NCBI GenBank assembly: GCA_011799875.1
Contig: CM022302.1
Coordinates: 520,795,229 to 520,859,228 of the forward strand
Length of the DNA: 64,000 nucleotides
Direction: 5' to 3'
Origin: Thinopyrum elongatum
Lineage: Eukaryota > Streptophyta > Magnoliopsida > Poales > Poaceae
The notes under the pieces are model-generated. The model worked only from the letters and a program-made list of their open reading frames with translations, was not told the origin of the DNA and ran no database searches. This document shows positions 1 to 9,325 of the stretch, one piece after another. The first letter of the stretch is position 1; every line of letters begins with the position of its first letter. The translations under genes and the position numbers were made by a program.

Positions 1-1330
1 AGAGCAAAAGATCTGCTCTGGGAAACGCTCATGTCACATTTCACCCTACCAGAGCATTTCACAGATGCACAACGGGAGAAAGTCAATAAGAGTGCTCTTA
101 AGAAGATGGCCACACAATTCTGCAACACAAGAAAAGATTATGGGCCGGCTACGTCGCAGCAGGAAAGCAGACTCTAGAATTCACTGGAGCACTGGAGCAA
201 GCAAAAGATCACTGGGACTTATTTGTGGAGTTCAAGGAATCAGAAGAAGCTCAGGAACGGTCGAGGAGAAACAAGATCAATGCTGCGAAAAAACAGTGTC
301 ACCATGTTCTCGGGCCAGGTGACTACAAGACTGGCCGGCCTAAGTGGGATGAATCTGAGGATAAGATGATTGTTGTAGGGGTCACTCCAAAAACATTGGG
401 TTGGCCTGACAGGTGCAGGACTTGGTTTTATGCACATGGGGGAAAGTTGGACCCAAAGATAGGGGAGATTATGGTGCAGGCAAGTCATAGAAGCCTCGGA
501 AGATTTACTTGTAGCAATAGAAGCAGCTCAAACGGGGGCGTTCCAGCCCGAGAGAGAGAACAACGAGCTTACACGCGCCCTCGGAAATCCTGGACACCCG
601 GGATGAAACACGAGGCAAAGGCGTTGTTCCCTGGGTTGAGGGGTTCGCGGAGTGGAACGACAGTTACAGAAGCCGTGCGAGAAAGAAGAAGCAGGAGGAA
701 GCCAAGAAGAAGCAGGATGCAGACCGGCTTCAACAGGTAGAATCAAAGCACATGGAGTTGGAACATGCTTTCATGCGGCAGCAAGAGCAGCTCGACACAC
801 TGAGCCAGGAAAGGGCGTCTCAGTGGCAGCAGCAAGCAGATCTAGCATTGGATAGCACCATCCCATCTATGCCGAAAAGCAGCGTGGGTTCCATGGGGGT
901 CCCGTCCGATGATGCATTGCTGGCTAGATACCCCGTGGATGATATCGAAGAGAGGACAAGTTGTGAGATACACATGAAACTGAAGAACATATCCATGAAG
1001 GTGGCAGACGGCTATGCTTTACCAAATCCCCCTGAAGCAACCTTCCATGGCAATCCAATTCTAGTTGGTTATGCTTGTGTCGCGGTTGATGAAGTGATGT
1101 CGGTCTATGACTCACTAGAGCTTGACTTTCCTGGAGGTCAAGGGGAGAAACACTGGGAGAAGCCATACGTGGTATCATTCTATGGAGAAAGGATTGCATC
1201 GTCTTTCCAAACTCGATGCCAAGGGCACCGACTCCTCCTCCAAGTCCGCAGTGTCAGCCGACTCCTCCTCCAAGTCCGCAACGTCAGCCGACTCCTCCTC
1301 CAAGTCCGCAGTGAAGCCACACGCAGAGTA
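1..1330 (+). pseudogene. Broken CACTA (En/Spm) transposase-related gene, Transposase_24-like
   Basis: Pieces of one protein are spread over shifted frames. Residues decoded from about 175-480 carry KINAAKKQCHHVLGPGDYK followed by GRPKWDESED and RTWFYAHGGKLDP, the signature of the plant Ptta/En/Spm (Transposase_24) domain. Residues from 752 on give a glutamine-rich coiled stretch, then DDALLARYPVDDI, ISMKVADGYALP and GNPILVGYA, the usual C-terminal half of the same family. The joins near 150, 485 and 1140 need frame changes, so the gene is dead. The 5' part lies outside the window. Such proteins accompany TNPD-type transposases in CACTA elements. Confidence in the family is high; exon structure was not resolved. 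Confidence 0.75.
1229..1318 (+). repeat. 30-bp minisatellite x3 coding Pro-rich repeats
   Basis: Three units start at 1229, 1259 and 1289, each containing CCGACTCCTCCTCCAAGTCC. In the frame continuing the CACTA protein they encode PTPPPSPQ-type decapeptides, a proline-rich tail common in this family, so the repeat is an internal codon expansion of the pseudogene. Confidence 0.85.
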
Positions 1331-1935
1331 GTACTACTAGTTACAGTGACCGATCGGATCACCTTAGAGCATCTAGAGCCGGACGCCTCAAACCATCTCT
1401 CATACACCCGCAGGCGCACCCGGTTAGTGACCGGACAGGAGAGAAGCAAAAATATGACCCAACCGGACCCCCCGTATCATCTTTATACGCCCGGGCTGTC
1501 CACGAACCTTCATATCCATCTCAAATATGGGGAGAATATGAGGGCTCGCGACGCGCCCGGGCGCGCCCTGGTAGTCCGCCACGTAGGGCGCGGCCCCACT
1601 CTGAACCATCTTTTCTCTTTCTTTATTCATTCTTTTATGTCTCTATCTTCAATTTCACCAATCACGTGCAATTGGCCGGACATATGAGGAGGAAAATGAG
1701 AAGTGTGGCTGCACGGACGAATGAATATGGGCTCAAAACAGACACGCCCGGTCAGTCCGCGGACGTTTAAGGGGTCATATTTGCTAGTGGGTGTGGCTCT
1801 CAGTCGGGTGATATAGTATAAAAAAGGAAAGAAAGAAAATTGTACGAATCTCCATACGAAATTAAAGGACTATAGCATCGACTGAGACATAACAAAGTCT
1901 AAGTCGACTGAGACTTAGCAAAAACTGTATTTGCT
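1331..1935. other. Non-coding stretch, probable transposon flank
   Basis: No gene is seen. The open frame running through here lacks any recognisable domain. A start resembling grass MITE ends (TTAGAGCATCTAGAGCCGG near 1362) suggests a degraded Harbinger or CACTA-flank sequence, but no matching end or target duplication could be fixed. Confidence 0.3.
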
Positions 1936-2115
1936 GTGTCTGGCTGTAGATGCTCTTCGCGGTGGAACTGGCCGGATCACGACGCGCTCGTGCATGCGAT
2001 CCTTCATGTACACATCGCCGGCGGGCTCCACGATACCTTCCTTCGCGCAGACTCCACAAACCAACGTACATGGGCGCGAGTAAACAGGTTTGGTGCTGAT
2101 GGGCACTACCATTAT
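1936..2115 (+). repeat. Segmental duplication block A, left part
   Basis: This stretch matches blocks B (about 17060-17215) and C (about 25470-25600), including GGCCGGATCACGACGCGCT, ACATCGCCGGC and GGGCGCGAGTAAACAGGTT. In B and C the block runs on into a serine-rich protein gene. Here it stops at a GCACTACCATTAT target site and resumes at 7453 after nested insertions. Confidence 0.8.
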
Positions 2116-2388
2116 TATTATTTTTAAACGGAGGTAAAAGCTTTGCCTCATCGATCCCGGTTAATTAACGGAAAATCGGACGAAAACCGATAAATATATA
2201 CCACATGCGGACTACTCGCTAAGAAAGAAACTCCATGACCCCACGATCAACCCAACAAATATACATAACGCGCAACAACCATGACCCCTCGCACTTCTAC
2301 GTCGCAATGAAACTTCCAATGAAACCACATGCGGACTACTCGCTAAGAAAGAAACTTCATGACCACGATCAATCCGACAAACATACAT
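2116..2388 (-). mobile_element. Antisense LINE tail with 118-bp tandem duplication
   Basis: The segment opens with a T-rich run (ATTATTATTATTTTTAAACGG) followed by AAAGCTTTGCCTCATC. That is the reverse complement of a LINE 3' end like the one at 23850-23890 in this window (GATGAGGCAAAGCTTTTGCC). It is followed by two copies of CCACATGCGGACTACTCGCT, at 2203 and 2321, period 118. The outer target duplication is GCACTACCATTAT (2103-2115) versus GCACTGCCCTTAT (7453-7465), 11 of 13 matching. The second tandem copy is split by the LINE at 2397 and finishes at 7437-7452. Confidence 0.6.
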
Positions 2389-2426
2389 AACACGCAGCAT
2401 ATATTAACGAGCCTTTTTATATATCT

Positions 2427-3227
2427 ATGCTAGGGTTTCAGGAGTCTGGCGACCATGGGGCCCCGCCTCTGCCGCCACCGTCGCCGCCGCCGGCCGGCTT
2501 CAGCCTGCCGGTGGTCGGCACCATTGCCGCATGTGCGCCTCCGCGCCATGGTGGCCCTGTTGCGGCTGCGTCCGCTCCCGCATCGCTCGGCCCTCAGGGC
2601 GGAAGCGATCCCGCTGTCTACTGCTATGGAACGACCCAGTCTAGATTTCCACCTGGTTCATGCTACGAGTCCGGGATGGATTCGCTCTACACCTCCTCCA
2701 CCAAGATACTTCCTGTAGATGGATTCAAATCAAGCCCAAGGGGCAGTCCGGGGAGGCACCTGAAATTATGTGATCCGCCGGATCGATCCCTTCCCCAGAT
2801 GCTGCAGAAGCCGCTGCGCACCACCACACGGCTGATCTCATCGTCGGCGCGAACCTTAGGAAAGCTGTCGGTGAATGCAGAGGTGTACTCGAAGGGCGGC
2901 GGGGGCGATCACGGGGCTCCCTTCGCGGATGCTGCCCGCCCGAAGCCGTCCGGCGAGGGAACCGAATCACTTCTGGCGGCAAACCCAGACGCGCGCGTGC
3001 TCGTTGTTGCGGACATGAGGATACTGTCAGATTGTCCTAAGGCACAGGAAGCAGTGTTAGTATTTGTAGAAGGGGCTACTGGAGGTGACCTGAAGAGGGA
3101 AAGGGTGGAGGCGGAGATACAGATGGATGCAGAGATTAGGGACCAGCAGACACAAATGGAAGCGACCGGCCACAGGGCTGCCGGCAACCTGACGGGGACG
3201 CGTGCTGCGCCCCGTCAGGAGCAATGA
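2427..3227 (+). CDS. LINE ORF1 (gag-like, atypically short, 266 aa)
   Basis: This is the first open frame of the LINE, opening with a proline-rich stretch (LPPPSPPPAGF, residues 15-25). It ends TGA so that the stop overlaps the next start in ATGA (3224-3227). Plant L1 ORF1 proteins normally carry an RNA-binding domain and a CCHC zinc knuckle; neither is visible, and 266 residues is shorter than usual. Residues about 215-260 are charged and may form a short helix. It may be an internally deleted gag, or the true start may lie elsewhere. Function would be RNA binding and nucleic-acid chaperoning by family analogy only. Confidence 0.55.
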   Translation: MLGFQESGDHGAPPLPPPSPPPAGFSLPVVGTIAACAPPRHGGPVAAASAPASLGPQGGSDPAVYCYGTTQSRFPPGSCYESGMDSLYTSSTKILPVDGFKSSPRGSPGRHLKLCDPPDRSLPQMLQKPLRTTTRLISSSARTLGKLSVNAEVYSKGGGGDHGAPFADAARPKPSGEGTESLLAANPDARVLVVADMRILSDCPKAQEAVLVFVEGATGGDLKRERVEAEIQMDAEIRDQQTQMEATGHRAAGNLTGTRAAPRQEQ

Positions 3228-6200
3228 TAGGCCTGAGTTGGAACTGCCGAGGAATCGGAGGCGCCTCGACAGTTCGCGATCTCACCGCCCTCGTTCAAAC
3301 TCACCGCCCACAGTTTGTGTTTTTGTGTGAAACTAGGCAAAAGTCTGAAAGAGTTCGTCGTTTGTGTCATCGCTTAGGTCTTCGTGGCTTTTGCGGTGTC
3401 GACAGTGAAGGTCAGAGTGGTGGCTTAGCTCTGTTTTGGAATGATCAGCTGTCTGTTGAGATTAAAGATAAGAACAATAGAATGATTGATGCTTATGTTC
3501 GTGCCTCCCCGTCTAATCCCGAGTGGCATCTTACTTGTGTTTATGGGGAACCCCGTACTGAAAATAGGCATCGCATGTGGTCCATAATCTCAGACCTGCG
3601 TGCAAACAGTAACCTTCCGTGGATGCTCATGGGGGATTTTAATGAAGCCTTATGGCAATGTGAGCATTTGTCTGCAACTCCTCGTCCGGCTAATCAGATA
3701 GCTGCCTTTCGGGAAGTGGTACAAGATTGTGAACTGCATGACCTTGGTTTTTCTGGGGCACCGTTCACGTATGATACTAAGAGGAGAGGTGGGGCAAATG
3801 TGAAAGTAAGATTGGACAGAGCCCTAGCTGATGAGAGATGGCGAGATATCTTCTCTGATGCTCACGTGGTACACCTAGTGTCGCCGTGCTCGGATCACTT
3901 GCCAATTTTAGTGCACATGCAAAGGGAAGAGCGCACCCCGGTGCGTCGGCGAACAAGCCAATATGAGATACTCTGGGAACGTGCTGGAGAGCTACCTGAG
4001 CTAGTGGAGAAAGCGTGGGCAGCCACCCAGACTAGTGGCAACCTAGCATTTGTTACGGCTGGTCTTCATGCGGTCATGCAAAATCTGCAGGGTTGGAGCC
4101 GAAGGAGATTCGGTAATGTAATGCGTGAGCTGGAGAAAACACATAGGAAACTGGATCATCTGATGCAAACTGATGGTGACCAACATGAAATAAGAAAGTT
4201 GTCTGATAGCATGAACGAGCTGCTCTACCAGGAAGAACTCCTCTGGCTACAATGTTCGCGCATCGATTGGCTAAAAGAGGGGGACCGTAACACCAAGTTC
4301 TTCCATAACAGATCGGTTTGGCGAGCACGCAGAAATAAAATCTCAAAACTGAAAGATGACGGCGGTGTTTGGCAGTCTACTCCATCAGTTATGGAACTAA
4401 TGGCTTCATCCTTTTTTAAGGAATTATTCACGCGTGACCCATCTCTAAATGCTGATGAGATCATTGGTCTCATAGAGAAGAAGGTGACAGATGAGATGAA
4501 TGAGACACTATGCAAGGAGTTCTCGGAGACGGAAATAGCGAATGCACTGTTCCAAATAGGACCACTAAAGGCCCCAGGGCCAGATGGGTTCCCAGCTAGG
4601 TTTTATCAAAGAAATTGGGATGTTTTGAAGGATTCTGTGGTATCTGCGGTAAGGCTATTTTTCACAACTGGACACATGCCATCCGAAACAAACGCAACCG
4701 CTATTGTCTTGATCCCCAAGTCGGATCAACCAGAGGCACTAAGGGACTTCCGGCCCATCAGTTTGTGCTCGGTGTTGTACAAGATCGTCGCCAAATGCCT
4801 GGTGAACAGACTGCGTCCATTGTTGGGTGAGATTGTCTCCTTAAACCAGAGTGCCTTCGTCCCTGGACGTATGATGACTGATAATGCACTGGTAGCATTT
4901 GAATGTTTTCACAGTATTGAACACTGCAAGAAACAACAAGACTCCTTCTGTGCGTACAAGCTGGATCTATCGAAGGCGTACGATAGAGTTGACTGGGATT
5001 TTCTTAGAAGAACGATGCAGAGCTTGGGTTTCGCTCCCCGATGGGTAGATTGGATCATGTCCTGCGTGACCTCGGTGAGCTATTCCGTAAAATTCAATGG
5101 AACCCTGCTTGATTCGTTTTCCCCAACTCGAGGCCTTCGCCAAGGTGATCCACTGTCTCCGTTTTTGTTCTTGCTTGTCGCTGATGGTCTCTCTTCACTG
5201 ATGCAACGTGAAGCAACACAAGGCACAATAACTCCTCTTAAGGTATGCCGGCGAGCACCAGGAATATCACACTTGCTTTTTGCCGATGACACACTATTGT
5301 TCTTTAAAGCAGAAGTGGGGCAAGCACATAGGGTGAAGCATGTTCTGGAAGTGTATGCTAAAGGTACGGGACAAATGATCAATCCTCAAAAGTGCTCAAT
5401 CTTGTTCAGCCCGGCATGTCGGCAAGAAATTCAGGAGGGTAGTAGGAGTATCTTGCAAGTCACACAAACCGCCTTCGAAGCAAAATATCTTGGCCTACCA
5501 ACACCTGATGGCAGAATGAGCAAAGGGAAACTAAAAAGCCTACAGGAGAAGCTAGCAAAGAGCCTAATGGAATGGGGTGATAATCATCTATCCATGGCCG
5601 CGAAGGAGATAAAAATCAAAGCTGTGGCGCAAGCACTACCGGTGTATATTATGAGTGTCTTTAAACTTCCAGCTGGCCTATGCGATGATTTAACACAGAT
5701 GATCCGTCGGTATTGGTGGGGAGCAGAGAAAGGAAAACGCAAGACCCACTGGGTCAGTTGGGACAGCATGCTACGGCCTAAAGGAAGAGGTGGTATGGGC
5801 TTCAAGGATCTTCGGTTGTTTAATCAATCTCTGTTAGCACGTCAAGCATGGCGTCTCATAGAATTTCCGGATAGCCTTTGTGCTCAAGTCCTTCGTGCGA
5901 AGTACTACCCCTCTGGCAATATTACAGATACAGTTTTTACAGGTAATGGGTCAAGCACTTGGCTGGCTATTGAACATGGCTTAGAACTGGTAAAGCAAGG
6001 GTATATATGGCACGTCGGAAATGGAGCAAACATCAGAATATGGCGCGACCCCTGGATCCCAAATGGTGGACCTTTCAAACCGATCACGCCTAAGCGCTGC
6101 TGCAGACTCAAATGGGTGGCCGAGCTTCTGAACGTGGACGGCACATGGAATGTTCCAATCCTCAGGCAACACTTTTTCCCAATAGACGTAGCAAATATAC

Positions 6201-7399
6201 TGAAAATCAAGGCATCTAAGCGGCTGGGGGATGATGTGATCGCATGGCAACCAGACAAACATGGGTGTTTCTCAGTCCGCTCAGCGTATAACATGATCAG
6301 AGATAACATCATGGCCCAGCAATGTGTCGGTGAGTCCAGCACAAGACCTGATGGATTCAGACCAGCATGGAACATCCTGTGGAAATGTGGAGCACCACCT
6401 AAAGTGCGTGTCTTTGCTTGGAAAGTTGTGCGCGAAGCATTAGCCACTCGGAGCAACATGCAGCGTAGACACATGGAACCTGATGGTATATGTACGATCT
6501 GTGGGCTAGAGAAAGAGACGACGCACCATGCACTCCTACGATGTCCTCATGCTAGGCACCTATGGGCTGCAATGAAGTCTGTGTGGGATCTCCCACCGGA
6601 TGAAGCACTATGGAACTCTGAACCTGATTGGTTGCTCATGCTAATCCAGCAGCTCAATGACACACAACGCATGCTCCTTCTTATGGTACTCTGGCGGGTG
6701 TGGCATGTGCACAATGAGCTAACACATGACAAGCCACTGATTCCTGTTGAAGTTTCCAAGAAATTCTTGTGTGGGTATGCAGACCACCTACTAATGATCA
6801 CACACTATCCACACGCTGATTTCACTAAAGGCAAGGTTCCTGCTAACCTCAGTGCAAATACCACAGCGGTAGTTCATCCTGTGTCCCACCCAAAACCTGA
6901 AGTTAATTGGGAACCCCCACCAGCAGGACATGTGAAGCTTAATTTTGATGGCTCATTTGTGGCGGAAAATGGTGCTGCAGGTGCCGGAATGATTCTACGG
7001 GACCATGAAGGGCAGGTTATCTTTGCCGCCTGCAGATGGCTGTTTGACAGCGAGGGACCCCTAGAAGCAGAACTAGTAGCTTGTGAGGAAGGTCTCCGTC
7101 TAGCTCTGCATTGGTCTCAAGCCCCGCTTCAGGTTGAGACGGACTGTGCCGAGATCATCACCCTTGTAAAAGCTGGACGGGGTGATCGATCCAGAAATAT
7201 GCACCAAGTTGCAGAGATAGTGCATCTGCTCAATGAACGCCACACTGAAATCCATAAGATTAGTCGTGGGCAAAATAAAGCTGGGCATGCAATGGCGGCA
7301 ATTGGTCGTGGACAGCAGCGCACAGCTTGTTGGCTTGCAAATGCTCCCCAGGAGATTAGCATTATCATTACTGATGTTTGTAAAACTGTTATTGCTTGA
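3224..7399 (+). CDS. LINE ORF2: endonuclease / reverse transcriptase / RNase H polyprotein (1391 aa)
   Basis: The frame is uninterrupted. Residues 1-230 form an exonuclease-endonuclease-phosphatase domain with WNCRGIGG (6-13), CETR (35-38), GDFNEA (137-142) and the terminal SDHLPI (223-228), which nicks target DNA. Reverse transcriptase follows (about 490-760) with FRPISLCS, the KLDLSKAYDRV block and the catalytic FADD at 686-689. A zf-RVT zinc-binding region (1049-1115) shows CTICG and HHALLRCPHARHLW. A plant-type RNase H sits at 1240-1385 with D1242, E1283 and D1307 in place. The start ATG overlaps the ORF1 stop by 4 nt, implying termination-reinitiation. All catalytic motifs are intact, so this copy could be enzymatically competent. 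Confidence 0.93.
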   Translation: MIGLSWNCRGIGGASTVRDLTALVQTHRPQFVFLCETRQKSERVRRLCHRLGLRGFCGVDSEGQSGGLALFWNDQLSVEIKDKNNRMIDAYVRASPSNPEWHLTCVYGEPRTENRHRMWSIISDLRANSNLPWMLMGDFNEALWQCEHLSATPRPANQIAAFREVVQDCELHDLGFSGAPFTYDTKRRGGANVKVRLDRALADERWRDIFSDAHVVHLVSPCSDHLPILVHMQREERTPVRRRTSQYEILWERAGELPELVEKAWAATQTSGNLAFVTAGLHAVMQNLQGWSRRRFGNVMRELEKTHRKLDHLMQTDGDQHEIRKLSDSMNELLYQEELLWLQCSRIDWLKEGDRNTKFFHNRSVWRARRNKISKLKDDGGVWQSTPSVMELMASSFFKELFTRDPSLNADEIIGLIEKKVTDEMNETLCKEFSETEIANALFQIGPLKAPGPDGFPARFYQRNWDVLKDSVVSAVRLFFTTGHMPSETNATAIVLIPKSDQPEALRDFRPISLCSVLYKIVAKCLVNRLRPLLGEIVSLNQSAFVPGRMMTDNALVAFECFHSIEHCKKQQDSFCAYKLDLSKAYDRVDWDFLRRTMQSLGFAPRWVDWIMSCVTSVSYSVKFNGTLLDSFSPTRGLRQGDPLSPFLFLLVADGLSSLMQREATQGTITPLKVCRRAPGISHLLFADDTLLFFKAEVGQAHRVKHVLEVYAKGTGQMINPQKCSILFSPACRQEIQEGSRSILQVTQTAFEAKYLGLPTPDGRMSKGKLKSLQEKLAKSLMEWGDNHLSMAAKEIKIKAVAQALPVYIMSVFKLPAGLCDDLTQMIRRYWWGAEKGKRKTHWVSWDSMLRPKGRGGMGFKDLRLFNQSLLARQAWRLIEFPDSLCAQVLRAKYYPSGNITDTVFTGNGSSTWLAIEHGLELVKQGYIWHVGNGANIRIWRDPWIPNGGPFKPITPKRCCRLKWVAELLNVDGTWNVPILRQHFFPIDVANILKIKASKRLGDDVIAWQPDKHGCFSVRSAYNMIRDNIMAQQCVGESSTRPDGFRPAWNILWKCGAPPKVRVFAWKVVREALATRSNMQRRHMEPDGICTICGLEKETTHHALLRCPHARHLWAAMKSVWDLPPDEALWNSEPDWLLMLIQQLNDTQRMLLLMVLWRVWHVHNELTHDKPLIPVEVSKKFLCGYADHLLMITHYPHADFTKGKVPANLSANTTAVVHPVSHPKPEVNWEPPPAGHVKLNFDGSFVAENGAAGAGMILRDHEGQVIFAACRWLFDSEGPLEAELVACEEGLRLALHWSQAPLQVETDCAEIITLVKAGRGDRSRNMHQVAEIVHLLNERHTEIHKISRGQNKAGHAMAAIGRGQQRTACWLANAPQEISIIITDVCKTVIA

Positions 7400-7452
7400 G
7401 TAATGAAATGCTTTCCCCCCGCAAAAAAAACACGCAACAATAATGATCCCTC

Positions 7453-7760
7453 GCACTGCCCTTATGGCGACTGAGATGTCGCCGATGCCACTATATCGAA
7501 CGTTCAGAGGTCGGCCGTGTTTCAATTGAAGCGGGGGCGATCCCACAGCCGGCTACTGGCGTGTCACGTCGGTGAGGTCCTAGTCGTGCTAACCTGGCCA
7601 TCACCTGCCTAGCTCTAAATGTTCCGAGATAACTTCCTTTTTCTTGGCACCGTCATTTCAGTGTGCCGAAAACGGTTTACTGACAGCAACATGGGATTGG
7701 TCGTAACAGAATCGATGGGCGGCACCTGGGCTACACACAGTTTTAGGATCCACATTGCAT
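7453..7760 (+). repeat. Segmental duplication block A, right part
   Basis: Homology to block B (17205-17490) and block C (25590-25860) resumes here with GGCGACTGAG, ACGTTCAGAGGTCGGCC, GGGGGCGATCCCAC, TTTCAGTGTGCCG and GGGCGGCACCTGGGCTACAC. It stops near 7760, before the point where the serine-rich gene starts in the other blocks, so block A has no gene copy. Confidence 0.8.
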
Positions 7761-7884
7761 ATCATAAGGAGAGAGAGTGCGACAAACAAGTGGTGATCAA
7801 GTGATCGGTGGAGTGATAGAAATTGAAACCTACGACCAGCCTAGGGTAGTCCTGTGCTAGGCAAACGAACTAATGTACGATTTC

Positions 7885-8350
7885 TCACGTCACGTCTCCA
7901 AAGGGGTGCTCGATGCAGTTGGCGTCTGCGATCCTCCATTGCTCCATGTCGCGGCGGCAGGCTTCTATGATGCAGCTCACGCTTGGCAGTTTTCCTATGA
8001 AGGTGCATGCGTTTTGTTCCAGATGCCGGGTGCTGCCTCTTTGATGATCATCTGAACGCGATCGGTCGTCGACTTGCCTGTACACCATACACCATGTGCC
8101 AAATCCTGGCAGCCGGTTAGGTTGCCGCCTTGTTCCATGCTTGGATGGCGACCGGGCAATCCCAGAGGAGGTGCACATATGTCTCTAGGTTCCGCAGGCA
8201 CAGGTAACAAAAGTAGCCGTTCTCCCATCCACGTCTCTGTAGCCTGTTGTTACACCAAAGCCTGTCCAGGTGCAGCAGCCAAGGGAACAGTTTGATCTTT
8301 CCTGGTGCCCAGATCTTCCATATTGTGGCCCTGAAGTTTGTTGCCGGGCT
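7885..8350 (-). pseudogene. Antisense LINE remnant, zf-RVT and C-terminal part
   Basis: Minus-strand translation gives IWKIWAPGKIKLFPWLL, DRLWCNNRLQRRGW, YLCLRNLETYVHLLWDC and, after a frame change, a typical LINE C-terminus. This is the zinc-binding region that follows reverse transcriptase in plant LINEs. Its upstream (N-terminal) portion lies at 15416-16105; the two halves are separated by the Mutator-like element. No poly(T) is visible at the left end, so the 3' end is missing or eroded. It is non-functional. Confidence 0.8.
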
Positions 8351-8359
8351 GTCCGCAAA

Positions 8360-8571
8360 GAGTGAATTACGAAAAACCACCACATTGAAGTGTCGTTTTA
8401 CAGAAAAGACTCTTTTACGAAATCTTTGCAGAGAGCACTAATTTTTGTCCTAATCATTTGCAAAAAACACCTAATCGCCTCTTCGGCCCTTTTAACCTCT
8501 ATTATGACAGGTAGGGCCTGTTTTTGATGACGTGGCATAACGGCCAGTAACTCACGCGGTCTCACGGCGCT
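8360..8571 (+). repeat. MULE left terminal inverted repeat
   Basis: This is the inverted partner of 15194-15406, with only scattered substitutions, e.g. GAATTAC versus GAATTGC and GTCGTTTTACAG versus GTCGTTTTGCAG. The transposase gene's first ATG lies about 90 bp inside it, so the repeat probably contains the promoter. Confidence 0.92.
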
Positions 8572-8660
8572 GTTTGGGCAAAACCGTGTCGGGTCGCCCT
8601 GTTTGAGTCAAACCCCCCTTCCCCACTCTGCTTTCCTCTCTGTCTCTCTCTGTGTTCTCC

Positions 8661-8927
8661 ATGGCGACGGCGAGCCCTGGCGACAGCGAGGGAGTGGATG
8701 CCGCCGGCGGTGGAGTGGATGGCCCCGGCGGCGGAGGGTTGCTTGGCGGTGGTGAAGCGAACCAAGTGGAGGAGGTGTGCGGCAGCTCAAATCCTAGTCA
8801 GGCCCCGCAGAGGAGAGCGTCGTCACCGTCGGTGGAGTACCGCTCCGCCGGCGCTCTTGCCCGTGCTGTGCAGGCGACGCCGACGGGTAGCCATCAATGG
8901 GTGTCTGGATTTGGCGGCGTGGAGTAA
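8661..8927 (+). CDS. Candidate first exon of MULE transposase gene (Gly/Ala-rich leader)
   Basis: An 89-codon frame starts at the first ATG inside the left terminal repeat (MATASPGDSEG) and is glycine- and serine-rich. It ends GGVE-stop, where the DNA reads GTGGAGTAAGTT. That looks like a splice donor GAG|GTAAGT that has lost one G, so this may be exon 1 with a damaged donor. The likely acceptor is TTTGCTTTGTAG at 9314-9325. The proximity to the terminal repeat supports a genuine leader exon. I do not recognise a domain, and the splice is inferred. Confidence 0.45.
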   Translation: MATASPGDSEGVDAAGGGVDGPGGGGLLGGGEANQVEEVCGSSNPSQAPQRRASSPSVEYRSAGALARAVQATPTGSHQWVSGFGGVE

Positions 8928-8971
8928 GTTCTCCCCCCTCCCTCTACTTCCCCCCTTATGTACTGTTTATT

Positions 8972-9039
8972 CTAGGGTTAGGGTTCAATGTGAGCAGTAA
9001 GATTGCTAGGGTTAGGGTTCAATGTGAGCAGTAAGATTG
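8972..9039 (+). repeat. 34-bp tandem duplication with telomere-like motif
   Basis: Two exact units (8972-9005, 9006-9039) begin CTAGGGTTAGGGTTCAATG. They lie in the putative first intron of the MULE transposase gene. Confidence 0.9.
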
Positions 9040-9325
9040 CTAGGGGGAGATGTCAGTAGTATTGTTAAGCCCAAATTGTTTGTTTTAAGTACCATAATTC
9101 ATTTGTAGGGCAAGGTCAGTAGTATTACATAGTCAAATTTAATTTAGTTAGTCCACTGCTCACATTGTTTTCTTTGAATAAATATGTAGTAGTACCGTAA
9201 TTTATTGATGCACATGAGCAGCAGGTATTCTAATTTAGTGATGGACATGAGCAGCATGTTTTCAAATGTGACTAATGTATGCACTTTAATTAATTATTAA
9301 TGTGTAGTATTTTTTGCTTTGTAGC

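Larger units (their letters stand above)
2397..7428 (+). mobile_element. Full-length-looking LINE (L1-type non-LTR retrotransposon)
   Basis: The element contains two overlapping open frames and ends in GCAAAAAAAA. It is flanked by an 8-bp target duplication AACACGCA at 2389-2396 and 7429-7436. The site is confirmed by the uninterrupted tandem copy next door (ATAACGCGCAACAACCATG near 2266), which shows the empty-site sequence. It is about 5.03 kb long. Orientation is + and the poly(A) is short. An intact ORF2 with a clean target duplication suggests a recent insertion. Confidence 0.85.

Noticed and set aside
8972..9039. Telomere-like GGGTTAGGG motif
   Set aside because: Only two 34-bp units with one core each, inside an intron of a transposon; not an interstitial telomere array.
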